Assembly (NCBI GenBank): GCA_964461115.1
Contig: CAYWSX010000008.1
Span: 1-64,000, forward strand
DNA length: 64,000 bases
From: RGIG2134 sp964461115
GTDB lineage: Bacteria; Cyanobacteriota; Vampirovibrionia; Gastranaerophilales; Gastranaerophilaceae
Direction of reading: 5' to 3'
Part shown: in pieces, positions 8,784-17,048 of the stretch
How the letters are laid out: every line of letters begins with the position of its first letter
How positions within the stretch are numbered: the stretch's first letter is position 1
Translations under genes and position numbers: made by a program
Notes under the pieces: model-generated
Told to the model about the DNA's origin: nothing
The model's database searches: none
What the model saw: only the letters and a program-made list of their open reading frames with translations

Positions 8784-9766
8784 GTTTTAGCAGCATTTTC
8801 GGAAGTTTTACGGGCGGTTACAAGCGATTGGCTCTTGTCAATTTCAATAACCGCCTTTATCACCGCATGAGCCATTAAAAGCACATAAGGGTTAAGCACG
8901 GACGCTCCCGACATATGTATTTTTTGGGTGCCGAGTTCGCTTTTTTCAATCGTTTCATGTTCGATAATTTCCATTTCTGTATGAAGCTTGTATTCCTCGG
9001 AACATTGTTTCAATTTTTCCTGCAACAACTCTTTCGGGAAAATTTTGGCACAATTAACGGACATATTGACCTTGTTAGTTTGCTCTAAAATCAACAGCAC
9101 CTTAACATTGCCGTAATTTTCCGTTTGAATGAGAATTGTAATCGTATCATCAGATTCGTCACCGCTCTTTTCTCCTTGTGAGGAAAACTCGATATCAAAA
9201 TTATTATTTTCACCAATCGGAAGCCAAGGCAGGTAAAGTAAAATCAGATTTTTCATAAACTGAGTGTTGGACATTTGCGCGTTCGGCATACAGGCATTTA
9301 CAATAAATTGAAGCTCCTGAAGCTGTTTTGTATTTACATTTCCCGTTTTATTTAATAGAGACGTCAATTGCATAATCTTTGCCAGCGCATCTTTTCCGTT
9401 CATTTGCATAAGCGCCATCAAATCAGCAACATTGAGAGTATTCATATTCTGTAACTGAGATATGGCGTTTTTTGTTGTTGCAGACTGCATTGTCGCAATC
9501 AAATCCTTTAAACTACCGGGCAGATTAAGTAAATCTTTTACCAAAAGCGCCCTTTCCGCGCTGTCCATCTGCGAAAGCATAAATTGAGTATTGTAACTTG
9601 TCTGATGTTGAGTTTGTTGTTGAACCAAAACTTGTTTAGCCACAACAGCCGCGGCCTCAACTTGAACAGTATTATTTCCGCCCACGACAATATTTGAAGC
9701 GGCACGGCTTGGCTGATTCTTCAAAAATGAGCTTATAAAATTTCCTAATGGTGAAAATTCGTGCAT
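8780..9766 (-). CDS. unknown protein, Gln/Met-rich, possibly FliK-like C-terminus
   Basis: 328 aa, not confidently assigned. The N-terminus (S-P-L-G-N-F-I-S-S-F-L-K) leads into an Ala/Val/Gln-rich stretch and a helical Met/Leu/Asn-rich region (about residues 60-165). The last 150 residues contain an alternating beta-like pattern (I-T-I-L-I-Q-T-E-N-Y-G-N-V-K-V-L-L-I-L) faintly resembling the C-terminal domain of hook-length control proteins; no flagellar gene is nearby, so this is weak. No signal peptide or transmembrane helix is evident. AAAAAGG precedes the ATG. It overlaps the glycosyltransferase gene end by 4 nt. Confidence 0.6.
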   Translation of the reverse strand: MHEFSPLGNFISSFLKNQPSRAASNIVVGGNNTVQVEAAAVVAKQVLVQQQTQHQTSYNTQFMLSQMDSAERALLVKDLLNLPGSLKDLIATMQSATTKNAISQLQNMNTLNVADLMALMQMNGKDALAKIMQLTSLLNKTGNVNTKQLQELQFIVNACMPNAQMSNTQFMKNLILLYLPWLPIGENNNFDIEFSSQGEKSGDESDDTITILIQTENYGNVKVLLILEQTNKVNMSVNCAKIFPKELLQEKLKQCSEEYKLHTEMEIIEHETIEKSELGTQKIHMSGASVLNPYVLLMAHAVIKAVIEIDKSQSLVTARKTSENAAKT

Positions 9767-9850
9767 AATTGCCTTTTTATCTTTAGTTATAAGAATATTA
9801 TCCGGTTTTTCAACATGTTTGGCAACGGATATTTAAAGTAAATTTTTAAA

Positions 9851-9883
9851 TAAAAAAGCCCCACAAATGTGGAGCATTTTTTA
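9851..9883 (-). terminator. terminator downstream of tRNA-Leu
   Basis: GCCCCAC (9858-9864) pairs with GTGGAGC (9869-9875). On the minus strand it is followed by six T, right after the tRNA 3' end. T/A tracts on both sides mean it could work in both directions. Confidence 0.75.
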
Positions 9884-9890
9884 TTAAACT

Positions 9891-9976
9891 TGCCCTGAGC
9901 CAGACTTGAACTGGCACGAGAGGTTAGTCTCATTGGATTTTAAGTCCAACGTGTCTACCGATTCCACCACCAGGGC
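9891..9976 (-). tRNA. tRNA-Leu (UAA)
   Basis: 86-nt class II tRNA read on the minus strand. Acceptor strand GCCCTGG pairs with the 3' arm TCAGGGC (G-U at position 7). The anticodon stem-loop TTGGA-CTTAAAA-TCCAA gives anticodon UAA. A long variable arm precedes the T-arm containing TTCAAGT. Discriminator base is A; CCA is not encoded. No intron interrupts the anticodon loop. Confidence 0.96.
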
Positions 9977-10039
9977 AGTTTAATTAATATTTAATTTAAT
10001 ACAAAAACATCTATATGTCCAGCCTATATTATTTATTAA

Positions 10040-10144
10040 GATTTCATAATTTTCATATTGAGTGCCGAAGCGCCAAGCCTGAAAAGATTAATTATGATTG
10101 CCGTCGGGCTCGACATAAAGCCCGAGGAGTTGTTTAAAGAATAA
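10040..10144 (+). pseudogene. remnant of an XRE-family HTH regulator (C-terminal end)
   Basis: An open stretch in one frame (stop at 10142-10144) ends A-P-S-L-K-R-L-I-M-I-A-V-G-L-D-I-K-P-E-E-L-F. This closely resembles the last helices of HTH_3 regulators, where a P-S-L-K-x-L-x-x-I-A-x-A-L-x-I segment precedes E-E-L-F. An in-frame stop at 10037 and no start or DNA-binding helix upstream indicate a decayed or truncated gene. It is too short for certainty. Confidence 0.4.
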
Positions 10145-10167
10145 AAAACCTGCTTTCGCAGGTTTTT
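10143..10167. terminator. bidirectional terminator beside gdhA
   Basis: AACCTGC (10147-10153) and GCAGGTT (10158-10164) flanked by A-run and T-run. It lies 21 nt beyond the gdhA stop codon on the minus strand. Confidence 0.85.
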
Positions 10168-10187
10168 AAAAAGTTTAAAATTGTTTT

Positions 10188-11540
10188 TTAAATTATCCCT
10201 TGAGATTTCATGGCCTTGGATATTTTTCTGAAAGCCGCAATATTTGCACCCGCAACGTAGTTTGTGCCGAAACCATATTCTTCTGCGGCAACTTTGCACT
10301 CATCAAAGATATCAGTCATAATTCTATCTAGTTTTTCATTAACTTCATCAAATGTCCAGAAAAATCTCATGCTGTTTTGGCACATTTCCAAAGCCGAAGT
10401 CGCTACACCACCTGCGTTTGCAGCTTTTGCAGGCCCCATCAACACACCATGTTCGAGGAAATAATCGATAGCTTCTTTGTTTGTCGGCATGTTTGCGCCT
10501 TCACCAACAGCAAAAACTCCGTTTTCAACAAGTACTTTTGCAGCCTCAAAATCAATTTCATTTTGAGTTGCACAAGGTAGAGCAACATCTGCTTTTATAT
10601 TCCAAATATATGGTTTTCCGCCTTCGTTTTCGAAATATTTTGCAGAAGCATCATAATCCAAATACTCTTTAATTCTCGCTCTTTTTTCTTCTTTAAGTTC
10701 TTTAATTACATCTAAATTTATACCGTTTTCAGCATAAATACAGCCATTTGAATCGCTCATGGCAACAACGTTTGCACCATATTCCTGCGCTTTTTCACAA
10801 GCATAAATTGCAACGTTTCCTGAGCCCGAAATAAGAACTTTTTTACCTTGAAGCGAATTATTATTGGCTTTGAGCATTTCGCGCATGAAATAAATCAAAC
10901 CGTATCCCGTAGCTTCTTTTCTCGCCAAAGATCCGCCGTAATCAAGCCCTTTACCGGTCAAAACACCGGCTTCATAGGCATTTTTAATTCGTCGATATTG
11001 ACCGAATAAATATCCGATTTCTCTTGCTCCGACACCGATATCCCCTGCAGGAACATCCAAATCATGTCCGATGTGACGCTGTAATTCATTCATGAAACTC
11101 TGACAAAAACGCATAATCTCATCATCAGATTTACCTTTAGGGTTAAAGTCGCTTCCGCCTTTACCACCTCCGATAGGTAAGCCCGTCAAAGCGTTTTTAA
11201 AAATTTGCTCAAACGCTAAAAATTTCATAATACTCTGGTTAACCGTAGGATGGAATCTCAAACCGCCTTTGTACGGTCCTAAAACACCGTTAAATTGAAC
11301 TCTGTAACCTCTGTTGACTTGAACCTGGTTGTTATCATCTGTCCAAGGCACTCTGAACGAAATTATTCTTTCAGGCTCAACTATACGCTCCAATAGGGCA
11401 ATTTTTTCATATTCAGGGTGCTTATCTACTACCTTAGAAATCGTTGAAAGCACTTCGTCCACTGCTTGAATAAATTCAGGCTCGTGGCTGTTTTTTTCTT
11501 TTGCGTCATTCAAGACTCTTTCTAAATAAGCATTTACCAT
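10188..11540 (-). CDS. gdhA: glutamate dehydrogenase, hexameric type
   Basis: 450 aa, the size of the bacterial class I hexameric enzyme. It interconverts 2-oxoglutarate plus ammonium and glutamate. Diagnostic segments: K-G-G-L-R-F-H-P, L-P-I-G-G-G-K-G-G-S-D-F-N-P (catalytic Lys region), P-A-G-D-I-G-V-G-A-R-E-I-G-Y, and the nucleotide fold I-S-G-S-G-N-V-A-I-Y-A. These match the GdhA class typically NADP-linked, but cofactor choice is not decided here. aaagga precedes the ATG. The upstream region is shared with rex and contains a 25-nt palindrome. Confidence 0.96.
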   Translation of the reverse strand: MVNAYLERVLNDAKEKNSHEPEFIQAVDEVLSTISKVVDKHPEYEKIALLERIVEPERIISFRVPWTDDNNQVQVNRGYRVQFNGVLGPYKGGLRFHPTVNQSIMKFLAFEQIFKNALTGLPIGGGKGGSDFNPKGKSDDEIMRFCQSFMNELQRHIGHDLDVPAGDIGVGAREIGYLFGQYRRIKNAYEAGVLTGKGLDYGGSLARKEATGYGLIYFMREMLKANNNSLQGKKVLISGSGNVAIYACEKAQEYGANVVAMSDSNGCIYAENGINLDVIKELKEEKRARIKEYLDYDASAKYFENEGGKPYIWNIKADVALPCATQNEIDFEAAKVLVENGVFAVGEGANMPTNKEAIDYFLEHGVLMGPAKAANAGGVATSALEMCQNSMRFFWTFDEVNEKLDRIMTDIFDECKVAAEEYGFGTNYVAGANIAAFRKISKAMKSQGII

Positions 11541-11570
11541 AATTTTCGTCCTTTATTTTGTGCGTTTTTA

Positions 11571-11576
11571 ATAATA
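11571..11576 (-). promoter_or_regulatory. extended -10 of gdhA
   Basis: On the minus strand TGC-TATTAT forms an extended -10 about 30 nt before the gdhA start. No clear -35 is present, as is common for extended -10 promoters. Confidence 0.4.
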
Positions 11577-11603
11577 GCACATTTTTTTATCATTCGAACA
11601 CAA

Positions 11604-11628
11604 ATTAATTGTAAAATTTACAATTAAT
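11604..11628. promoter_or_regulatory. 25-nt palindrome in the gdhA-rex intergenic region
   Basis: Two 12-nt arms (ATTAATTGTAAA and TTTACAATTAAT) flank a single A. It lies upstream of both the gdhA and rex promoters. It does not match the Rex box or the NtcA GTA-N8-TAC spacing. It is a candidate operator for an unidentified dimeric regulator. Confidence 0.4.
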
Positions 11629-11669
11629 AATATTTTTTTCAGATACAGAGCGGGAACACGGCAAAAAAA

Positions 11670-11698
11670 TTGTGATTTTTTTCACATTAGAGTATAAT
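11670..11698 (+). promoter_or_regulatory. rex promoter with overlapping Rex operator
   Basis: TTGTGATTTTTTTCACAT (11670-11687) matches the Rex box TTGTGA-N6-TCACAA in all but the last base. Its left half-site TTGTGA is also the -35, 17 nt before a perfect TATAAT (11693-11698). Binding would block polymerase, implying autorepression. Confidence 0.75.
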
Positions 11699-11717
11699 AA
11701 AACTGTTAGGGATAACC

Positions 11718-12338
11718 ATGGATAAAAAAATTTCAGAAAAAGCAGTCAGCCGAATGACTTTATATCATTGCATTTTAACCGATTATATAACCTCGGGAAT
11801 TGAGACGATTTCCAGCCCGCAAATCGCTTCATTGCTGCATATTGATGATTCTCAAGTGAGAAAAGATATCAGCTTTTTAGATAATTCCGGCAAATGCAGA
11901 GTCGGTTATCTTGTCAAAGAATTGAAAGCCTCTATCGAAAAAACCCTCGGGTTTGCAAAACCAAAAAACGCTATTATTATCGGAGCGGGAAATCTCGGAA
12001 TGGCGCTTGCAAAGTACGACAACTTTTCAAATTACGGGTTAAACGTACTTGCGCTGTTTGATAATGACCCTAAAAAGATTAATACAACCGTTAACGGCAA
12101 AAAAATCCATGCCATTAAAGAATTTTCAAACTATGCAAAAAACTATGACGCTGATATGGCAATTTTAACTGTTCCACGCGAATTTGCACAAAAAACTGCA
12201 GATAATTTAGTAAAAGAAAACATAAAATACATTTGGAATTTTTCACCCGCTGTTCTCGATGTCCCGAAAGACGTTGAAGTATGGAACGAGAATCTTATGG
12301 GCAACTTCTTGCAGTTTGCATTTAAAATGAACGACTAA
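11718..12338 (+). CDS. rex: redox-sensing transcriptional repressor Rex
   Basis: 206 aa, the usual Rex length. Rex leaves DNA when NADH is high and so derepresses fermentation genes. The N-terminal winged helix has the typical I-S-S-P-Q-I-A-S-L-L-H-I and Q-V-R-K-D-I-S recognition segment. The NAD(H)-binding Rossmann motif G-A-G-N-L-G-M-A-L lies near residue 91. The C-terminal part I-W-N-F-S-P corresponds to the family's swapped helix region. Rex-type operators are seen at its own promoter and at adhE. Confidence 0.95.
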   Translation: MDKKISEKAVSRMTLYHCILTDYITSGIETISSPQIASLLHIDDSQVRKDISFLDNSGKCRVGYLVKELKASIEKTLGFAKPKNAIIIGAGNLGMALAKYDNFSNYGLNVLALFDNDPKKINTTVNGKKIHAIKEFSNYAKNYDADMAILTVPREFAQKTADNLVKENIKYIWNFSPAVLDVPKDVEVWNENLMGNFLQFAFKMND

Positions 12339-12369
12339 TTTTAAAATTGCGAAAAAATCCATAAAAAAA

Positions 12370-12395
12370 AGCTATGAATTTAGGGGTTCATAGCT
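12370..12395 (+). terminator. hairpin downstream of rex
   Basis: AGCTATGAA (12370-12378) pairs perfectly with TTCATAGCT (12387-12395). Only a weak T tract follows, so it may be a terminator or an mRNA-end stabilising hairpin. Confidence 0.45.
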
Positions 12396-12543
12396 GTTCA
12401 GATTAGGGATATGTGTATCGTTCTCTAAGGAGTATAGTGTTATTATAGGCATGTGTTAAGAAATATAAATCATACGATGTTATGAATATAATTTCTTATA
12501 CTCAATTAAATGTATGATGTATGAAAGGCTGGTTACAGCATGA

Positions 12544-13440
12544 TTAGCGGGATTTTTTTAACCTGAGTTTGAGTCCCGCAAAAATTGTTTCAAAACTGAA
12601 ATTATAAAGGTTTTTCATCTCTCCGGCCATGCAAAAACCGCATTTTTCACACAACCCGGCTGTTTTTCCTTGGCAGGTATCGGATTTTGTTCCGTCGGGC
12701 ATGATAAAGTTTGAAATCCAGCATAAAGAACCATATTGTGGTTTCTGCATTTCTTTCAAGCCTGAAATCGTGTTCATGACAGGATAACCTTGCTTTTTCA
12801 TCACAATAATTTTGTCTATAATTTCATTTTTATTTTCAACACATAAATAATCAGAATTGTTGTAAGGAGTGTGAAAATTAAGTGAAATTGAGGCTATATT
12901 AGGATTTTGAGCGGCAAATTTTATTGTATCTTCAACGCATTCCACATTAAACCTGTTTACAACCATATTTACGGAGAGATTTTTCTTATTATAACTATTT
13001 ATGTGCGTTACAGCTTTTTCAAACGTTCCTGCGCCTCTGACTGCGTCGTGAAAGCGATTCATACCATCGAGACTAACCCAAATAGAATCAGCTGCCAGCC
13101 AATCAATAGGATTTTGCGCATTTGTGGTGACTGTTGTTGAGAAAAACCCGATTTCCTTTGCAAGAGAAATCAAATCATTAATATTTTTGCCGTTTTCATT
13201 CCACAACGTAGGCTCTCCGCCTTCAAAATCGACAAAACGTGAGCCTTGTTTGTAAGAATAAATGAGTTCTTCTTTAATCTGTTCAAAACTCTTTACAATT
13301 TTTTCATCTTTATCGATACAGCAGTGCTTGCAGCGCAAATTGCACTCACTATTGATAAAAAGCACCGTTTGAAGCGGCTTTTTTTTCCTCAAAAAGCGTA
13401 TTTCAAAGTACCATTTTGCAAGATACAGAAGTTTTTTCAT
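12544..13440 (-). CDS. radical SAM protein with C-terminal cysteine cluster
   Basis: 298 aa. The motif C-N-L-R-C-K-H-C (about residues 34-41), a CxxxCxxC, binds the 4Fe-4S cluster that cleaves S-adenosylmethionine. The TIM-barrel core has E-G-G-E-P-T-L-W and V-S-L-D-G-M. A second set of cysteines near the end (C-Q-G-K-T-A-G-L-C-E-K-C-G-F-C) resembles a SPASM/twitch-type auxiliary cluster region, so a peptide- or small-molecule-modifying enzyme is plausible. It is the third gene of a tight minus-strand operon after a PHP protein and a UbiA-type prenyltransferase, 7 nt from the latter. Substrate unknown. Confidence 0.85.
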   Translation of the reverse strand: MKKLLYLAKWYFEIRFLRKKKPLQTVLFINSECNLRCKHCCIDKDEKIVKSFEQIKEELIYSYKQGSRFVDFEGGEPTLWNENGKNINDLISLAKEIGFFSTTVTTNAQNPIDWLAADSIWVSLDGMNRFHDAVRGAGTFEKAVTHINSYNKKNLSVNMVVNRFNVECVEDTIKFAAQNPNIASISLNFHTPYNNSDYLCVENKNEIIDKIIVMKKQGYPVMNTISGLKEMQKPQYGSLCWISNFIMPDGTKSDTCQGKTAGLCEKCGFCMAGEMKNLYNFSFETIFAGLKLRLKKSR

Positions 13441-13447
13441 TTAAAAA

Positions 13448-14449
13448 TTAAATCCCTTTAAATTTGAGAAGATAAGCAACGCAAAGCATAGCACTAAAAT
13501 AAACCATAATATTGCGTGCCAAAAACCATCTAATCATAAACCAATCAATACCGAGTTCGGAAATTCTTTCCCAGTTTTCCATTTGTCCCATCCAAATTTG
13601 CGGAGTATGTTTTTTCTCAGCGCCGTTTAGGTATTCGACCATAAATTTAATTAAAACAACAGTCAATGGCAGCGTAAGAAGCGTCAGCAAGGCAAATTTC
13701 GGCATACCATAACGCATAGTACCGACAATCATGAGCCAATACGGATAAATTGCAAAGAAAATAAGCGCAGTCAGGCGCAAAACTTTAGTTTTCAGTATAA
13801 CCGCAAGCGTATTCTTTTTCACCGCCTCATCAGCTTTCATATCCATTAAAGAATGAACGTAAAGAATGTTCGTAACAAGCGACCCGAGGGCAATTGAGGC
13901 AATTAAAAGTGAAAGACTCACAGTCCCGCAAGCGCAATAAAAAACACCATTCATCAGCAGAGGGCCAAACATAATTCCGACCACAATCTCACCAAGTCCA
14001 TTATAGCTTAGCTTTAAAGGTGGAGCCGAATAGAAAAAACCTAAAAATGCGGCGATACCGGCAATGATTACCACCAAAAACCCGCGCTGAAAATACAAAT
14101 ATAATCCTGTTAGCGCCGCAAAACCGCCAAAAATAAGAGCTGACGCCAGAAGTTTATTTAAAGATGTTTTTCCGCCCAGCAAATAACTGCATTTTCCTAC
14201 TCTGACAATATCTTCAAGTTCATTTCTTTTTTCAACGCTTCCGTTTTTAAAATCAAAATAATCATCAAGCAAATTCACACTCAAATGAGCCAAAAGAACC
14301 CCTACTATAGCGATTACAGCGAATTTAAAATTGAAATTCGGATAATTTGCCGCAATAAAAATACTTACCAGACAACCCCAAAAGCTCTGTGCCAAAGCGT
14401 GATAACGCGCATTTTCAAACCAAAATTTTACAGTTTCGATTAATTTCAT
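13448..14449 (-). CDS. UbiA-family prenyltransferase (MenA-like)
   Basis: 333 aa integral membrane protein with about nine hydrophobic helices. It keeps both Asp-rich motifs of the family: N-L-L-D-D-Y-F-D near residue 60 and D-M-K-A-D near residue 203, which bind Mg2+-prenyl diphosphate. Its length and N-terminal layout are closest to MenA (dihydroxynaphthoate prenyltransferase), but no menaquinone genes are visible and the host type may lack respiration, so another aromatic or lipid acceptor is possible. Its ATG overlaps the stop of the upstream PHP gene (TAATG), indicating translational coupling. Confidence 0.85.
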   Translation of the reverse strand: MKLIETVKFWFENARYHALAQSFWGCLVSIFIAANYPNFNFKFAVIAIVGVLLAHLSVNLLDDYFDFKNGSVEKRNELEDIVRVGKCSYLLGGKTSLNKLLASALIFGGFAALTGLYLYFQRGFLVVIIAGIAAFLGFFYSAPPLKLSYNGLGEIVVGIMFGPLLMNGVFYCACGTVSLSLLIASIALGSLVTNILYVHSLMDMKADEAVKKNTLAVILKTKVLRLTALIFFAIYPYWLMIVGTMRYGMPKFALLTLLTLPLTVVLIKFMVEYLNGAEKKHTPQIWMGQMENWERISELGIDWFMIRWFLARNIMVYFSAMLCVAYLLKFKGI

Positions 14450-15081
14450 TATTTCAAACTCCCATGCTCATCCGTTCCGCCTGTTTTCAAAAGATTGTAC
14501 TTGTCCGCCAGCCTTGCCACTTCCGAATTCGTATGAAATTTTATCACGCTTCTGTGGCGGCGATACTGATAAAATACCTCGAGACCATCCAAGCCCATTT
14601 TTATAAGCTTTTTAACAAGACATTCCAAACTCCAGACCCAGCAGCATGCCGGATGCGCCAAAATAGCTACTCCGCCTGAATCATGAATCGCATTTATAAC
14701 TTTTTGCGGGTCACGAAAAGAAAAAAGCCGAACTACATCTGCTTCTGTTCCTGCTTTTGTTTTTGCACACAGTTTTTGAATCTTGGGATTAAGAACATCA
14801 ATTCCATAACCCAAAATATGTACCAAACAGCCCATAATCCAGCAGTCATATTCAATTGCAGGGATTATCATTTCATTTTTCAATGTGTCATCAGCAAGAT
14901 AAGCGTTTACTGTATTGTGGTCGCATATTGCAATTTTTCTCAAACCAAGCTCTTTTGCCTGAGCAAAAATCTCCTGCGGCGTTGAGCGACCATCAGAAAA
15001 AGTTGTGTGAATATGGAGGTTTACACCATTTTCAAAATCTTCACCACTAAAACTCTCTAATATTTCTCTTATATTTTGCAT
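14449..15081 (-). CDS. PHP-domain phosphoesterase
   Basis: 210 aa from the ATG at 15081; an in-frame TTG further up would add a hydrophobic tail and is disfavoured. Metal-binding PHP motifs are visible: H-I-H-T-T-F-S-D-G (about residues 24-32), I-C-D-H-N-T, H-I-L-G-Y-G, A-H-P-A-C, and a final G-T-D-E-H-G. This is the TrpH/YciV type, known to act on 3',5'-bisnucleotides or RNA 5' ends, but members vary. It leads an operon with the UbiA-like and radical SAM genes, which suggests a shared pathway rather than housekeeping RNA work. Confidence 0.82.
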   Translation of the reverse strand: MQNIREILESFSGEDFENGVNLHIHTTFSDGRSTPQEIFAQAKELGLRKIAICDHNTVNAYLADDTLKNEMIIPAIEYDCWIMGCLVHILGYGIDVLNPKIQKLCAKTKAGTEADVVRLFSFRDPQKVINAIHDSGGVAILAHPACCWVWSLECLVKKLIKMGLDGLEVFYQYRRHRSVIKFHTNSEVARLADKYNLLKTGGTDEHGSLK

Positions 15082-15140
15082 AATTGTTTTTAAAAATCCT
15101 GATTTTATTATAATATATATTATAAATGGAGTGAATGAAA

Positions 15141-16085
15141 ATGGCAAAGAAAAAAGATTTAGCAATAGTACGAGCTTTCAAAATATTTTTAGAGGGGACA
15201 TCATTATATTTTAAAAATGCTGATAAGTTCCTAAAATATATGACTTTTCCTGTTCTCGGACAAATTTTGGGAATTGTTTTAATTTTTACTGTCGTACACT
15301 TATTTGCAAAACATATCAATGCCATTGTTTCAATAAATCCTGCCTTAAATAACGTTTCTGTAATGTTTCTGGCATTAATAATTTTAATAACACCCGGTTT
15401 TATGGTGTTTTTCGCCGCATTTTGGAAGTATCTGGTTGCAATGGGTGCTTTAAATTCAATGGCAAACAATTTGATTTCAGGCGCCAAACTTGAGGATTTA
15501 AAAATACACAATGACACAGTCACAAGACGCTCAGGCACTTTTGTAACGCTAATCCTGATTATGTCAATTATTTCCATAATCGGCCTGTTTCCGCTTTTTT
15601 GGATACCTCTTTTGATAGTAATGATTTACTTATGCCTGGTTTTTCAGGTTTTTGCACTTGAAGAAAACTTAAATTCTTGGGAAATTATTCAAAAAAGTGC
15701 TCGAATGATAAAAGGAAATTTTGGTTTGACCATAATCTTACTTGTTTTATTATGGTTTTTCACATACAACGTTTTTCCTGAATTATTTAACTTTGCATTC
15801 GAAAAAGCACATATTTACAAGTTTTTAGTAATTCCCATTGAAGCGTTTTCCAAAAATCTGCCTCTTACGGACTTGCAAACCACCATTGAAACCGTTATGT
15901 CTGCAATCAATGCCAAAGCAAGCTTTACACTCGATATTGCAGCATTTTCAAAATCCATTGCAGTAAATACACTTGCAACAGTCATCATCGGCTACACGTT
16001 GCCTCTCAGAAGCATTTGCTGCACACTTTTGTACAAAGAACTTGAAATAAAGAGACTAAAAGATAAAAAGATAAAAGAATTATAA
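15141..16085 (+). CDS. polytopic membrane protein of unknown function
   Basis: 314 aa from the ATG at 15141, which has GGAG at 9 nt; the ATG at 15135 is too close to it. About six hydrophobic segments alternate with short loops. The pattern, with an N-terminal cytoplasmic amphipathic stretch followed by paired helices and a central E-E-N-L-N-S-W-E-I-I-Q-K-S-A-R, resembles the DUF975 or GPDPase membrane-domain type of protein, where such E..s...AlklsarlvkGn-like segments recur. Function unknown. The zinc-ribbon gene follows 1 nt after its stop. Confidence 0.72.
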   Translation: MAKKKDLAIVRAFKIFLEGTSLYFKNADKFLKYMTFPVLGQILGIVLIFTVVHLFAKHINAIVSINPALNNVSVMFLALIILITPGFMVFFAAFWKYLVAMGALNSMANNLISGAKLEDLKIHNDTVTRRSGTFVTLILIMSIISIIGLFPLFWIPLLIVMIYLCLVFQVFALEENLNSWEIIQKSARMIKGNFGLTIILLVLLWFFTYNVFPELFNFAFEKAHIYKFLVIPIEAFSKNLPLTDLQTTIETVMSAINAKASFTLDIAAFSKSIAVNTLATVIIGYTLPLRSICCTLLYKELEIKRLKDKKIKEL

Positions 16086-16086
16086 G

Positions 16087-16302
16087 ATGTTTAAATGCAG
16101 AAGCTGTAAATCAGCAGATAAATACGAATTGATTTTTGACCCTGACTACAAAGGGTCACGCGAGTTTACCCAAGAAATCGACAAAGACGGCGAACTGATT
16201 TTCCGCGTTGACGGATACACCTTCAAGCCCGATTTGGCGTTTATGAACAGCCACGCAGTATGCAGATACTGCGGAAACATTTATGTTTGGGATTATGAAT
16301 AA
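16087..16302 (+). CDS. small zinc-ribbon protein
   Basis: 71 aa. Two CxxC pairs (C-R-S-C near the N-terminus and C-R-Y-C near the C-terminus) flank an acidic/aromatic core, the layout of a zinc ribbon. It ends N-I-Y-V-W-D-Y-E. It starts immediately after the upstream membrane-protein gene, so it is probably translationally coupled and functionally linked. No known family is recognised. Confidence 0.65.
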   Translation: MFKCRSCKSADKYELIFDPDYKGSREFTQEIDKDGELIFRVDGYTFKPDLAFMNSHAVCRYCGNIYVWDYE

Positions 16303-16304
16303 AA

Positions 16305-17030
16305 TTACTTAACGTTAAATACCACGTTTGCAACAGCGGTAACTTTTTTGTCAATACTTGATGTATCGTTAATGCCCCAGTCAGTGACTTCATTTGAATC
16401 AGGCGCCGTAATCTGAAAAACACCCATTTTTACGGATTTAATTTTACCTACACGGTTATGGGTGGCTTTTAACATTTCTGTTGCTCTTACTTTTGCATCT
16501 TTGGTCGCTTCGCCTAAAAGTTTAATTTTTAAATCAGAAAGTTTTGAATAATTGTATTCAGGTGTTCCGGTGTTTATATTTATGCCCTTGTCGAGAAGAG
16601 ATTGTGCGTCAATCGAAATTTCTTTAATTTTTGCAATATCTCCCGATTTCACTTTAATCGCTTGGCTAAAATTATAGTATGCAACTTCGTTTGTGCTCAC
16701 GCCATTCGATGTTTGTTTATATGTAGGATAGTTTAAAGGGGCTTGTACTATTATTTCTTCAGGTTTTACACCTTTTTCTTCAAGATAAGTCTGCACAGTC
16801 GGAATTTGTGACTTAATCTGCGCATACGCAGCGGCTTTCGAAGGATTTTGCGCGATAATTTCAAGATTCAGATTAGCAGTATCAGACTTCACTGTTTCAT
16901 AGGCTGAACCTGTAACGGTAATGCCCGATTGGCTCAAATTATCAGAAACAATTTTGGCTCCTGAAATTATACCTATAACAAGAATTACACCCAGCAATAA
17001 AAGCTGAAAATCTTTAAAACGTTCGTACAT
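16305..17030 (-). CDS. SIMPL-domain (DUF541, YggE-like) envelope protein
   Basis: 241 aa. One N-terminal hydrophobic helix (residues about 10-27) anchors or exports it. The rest fits the SIMPL domain: I-T-V-T-G-S-A near the start, T-A-N-L-N-L-E-I-I-A-Q-N-P, a P-E-E-I-I-V-Q segment, and the late K-A-R-A-T-E-M-L-like helix (here D-A-K-V-R-A-T-E-M-L) before a beta-rich end V-T-A-V-A-N-V-V-F-N-V. YggE-type proteins are periplasmic and linked to oxidative stress, but biochemical function is not established. Confidence 0.85.
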   Translation of the reverse strand: MYERFKDFQLLLLGVILVIGIISGAKIVSDNLSQSGITVTGSAYETVKSDTANLNLEIIAQNPSKAAAYAQIKSQIPTVQTYLEEKGVKPEEIIVQAPLNYPTYKQTSNGVSTNEVAYYNFSQAIKVKSGDIAKIKEISIDAQSLLDKGININTGTPEYNYSKLSDLKIKLLGEATKDAKVRATEMLKATHNRVGKIKSVKMGVFQITAPDSNEVTDWGINDTSSIDKKVTAVANVVFNVK

Positions 17031-17048
17031 AGACGCTCCAATCGTATT

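Noticed and set aside
11604..11628. NtcA or Rex site for the gdhA palindrome
   Set aside because: The GTA...TAC spacing is 5 instead of 8 nt, and the half-sites lack the TTGTGA core at Rex spacing.
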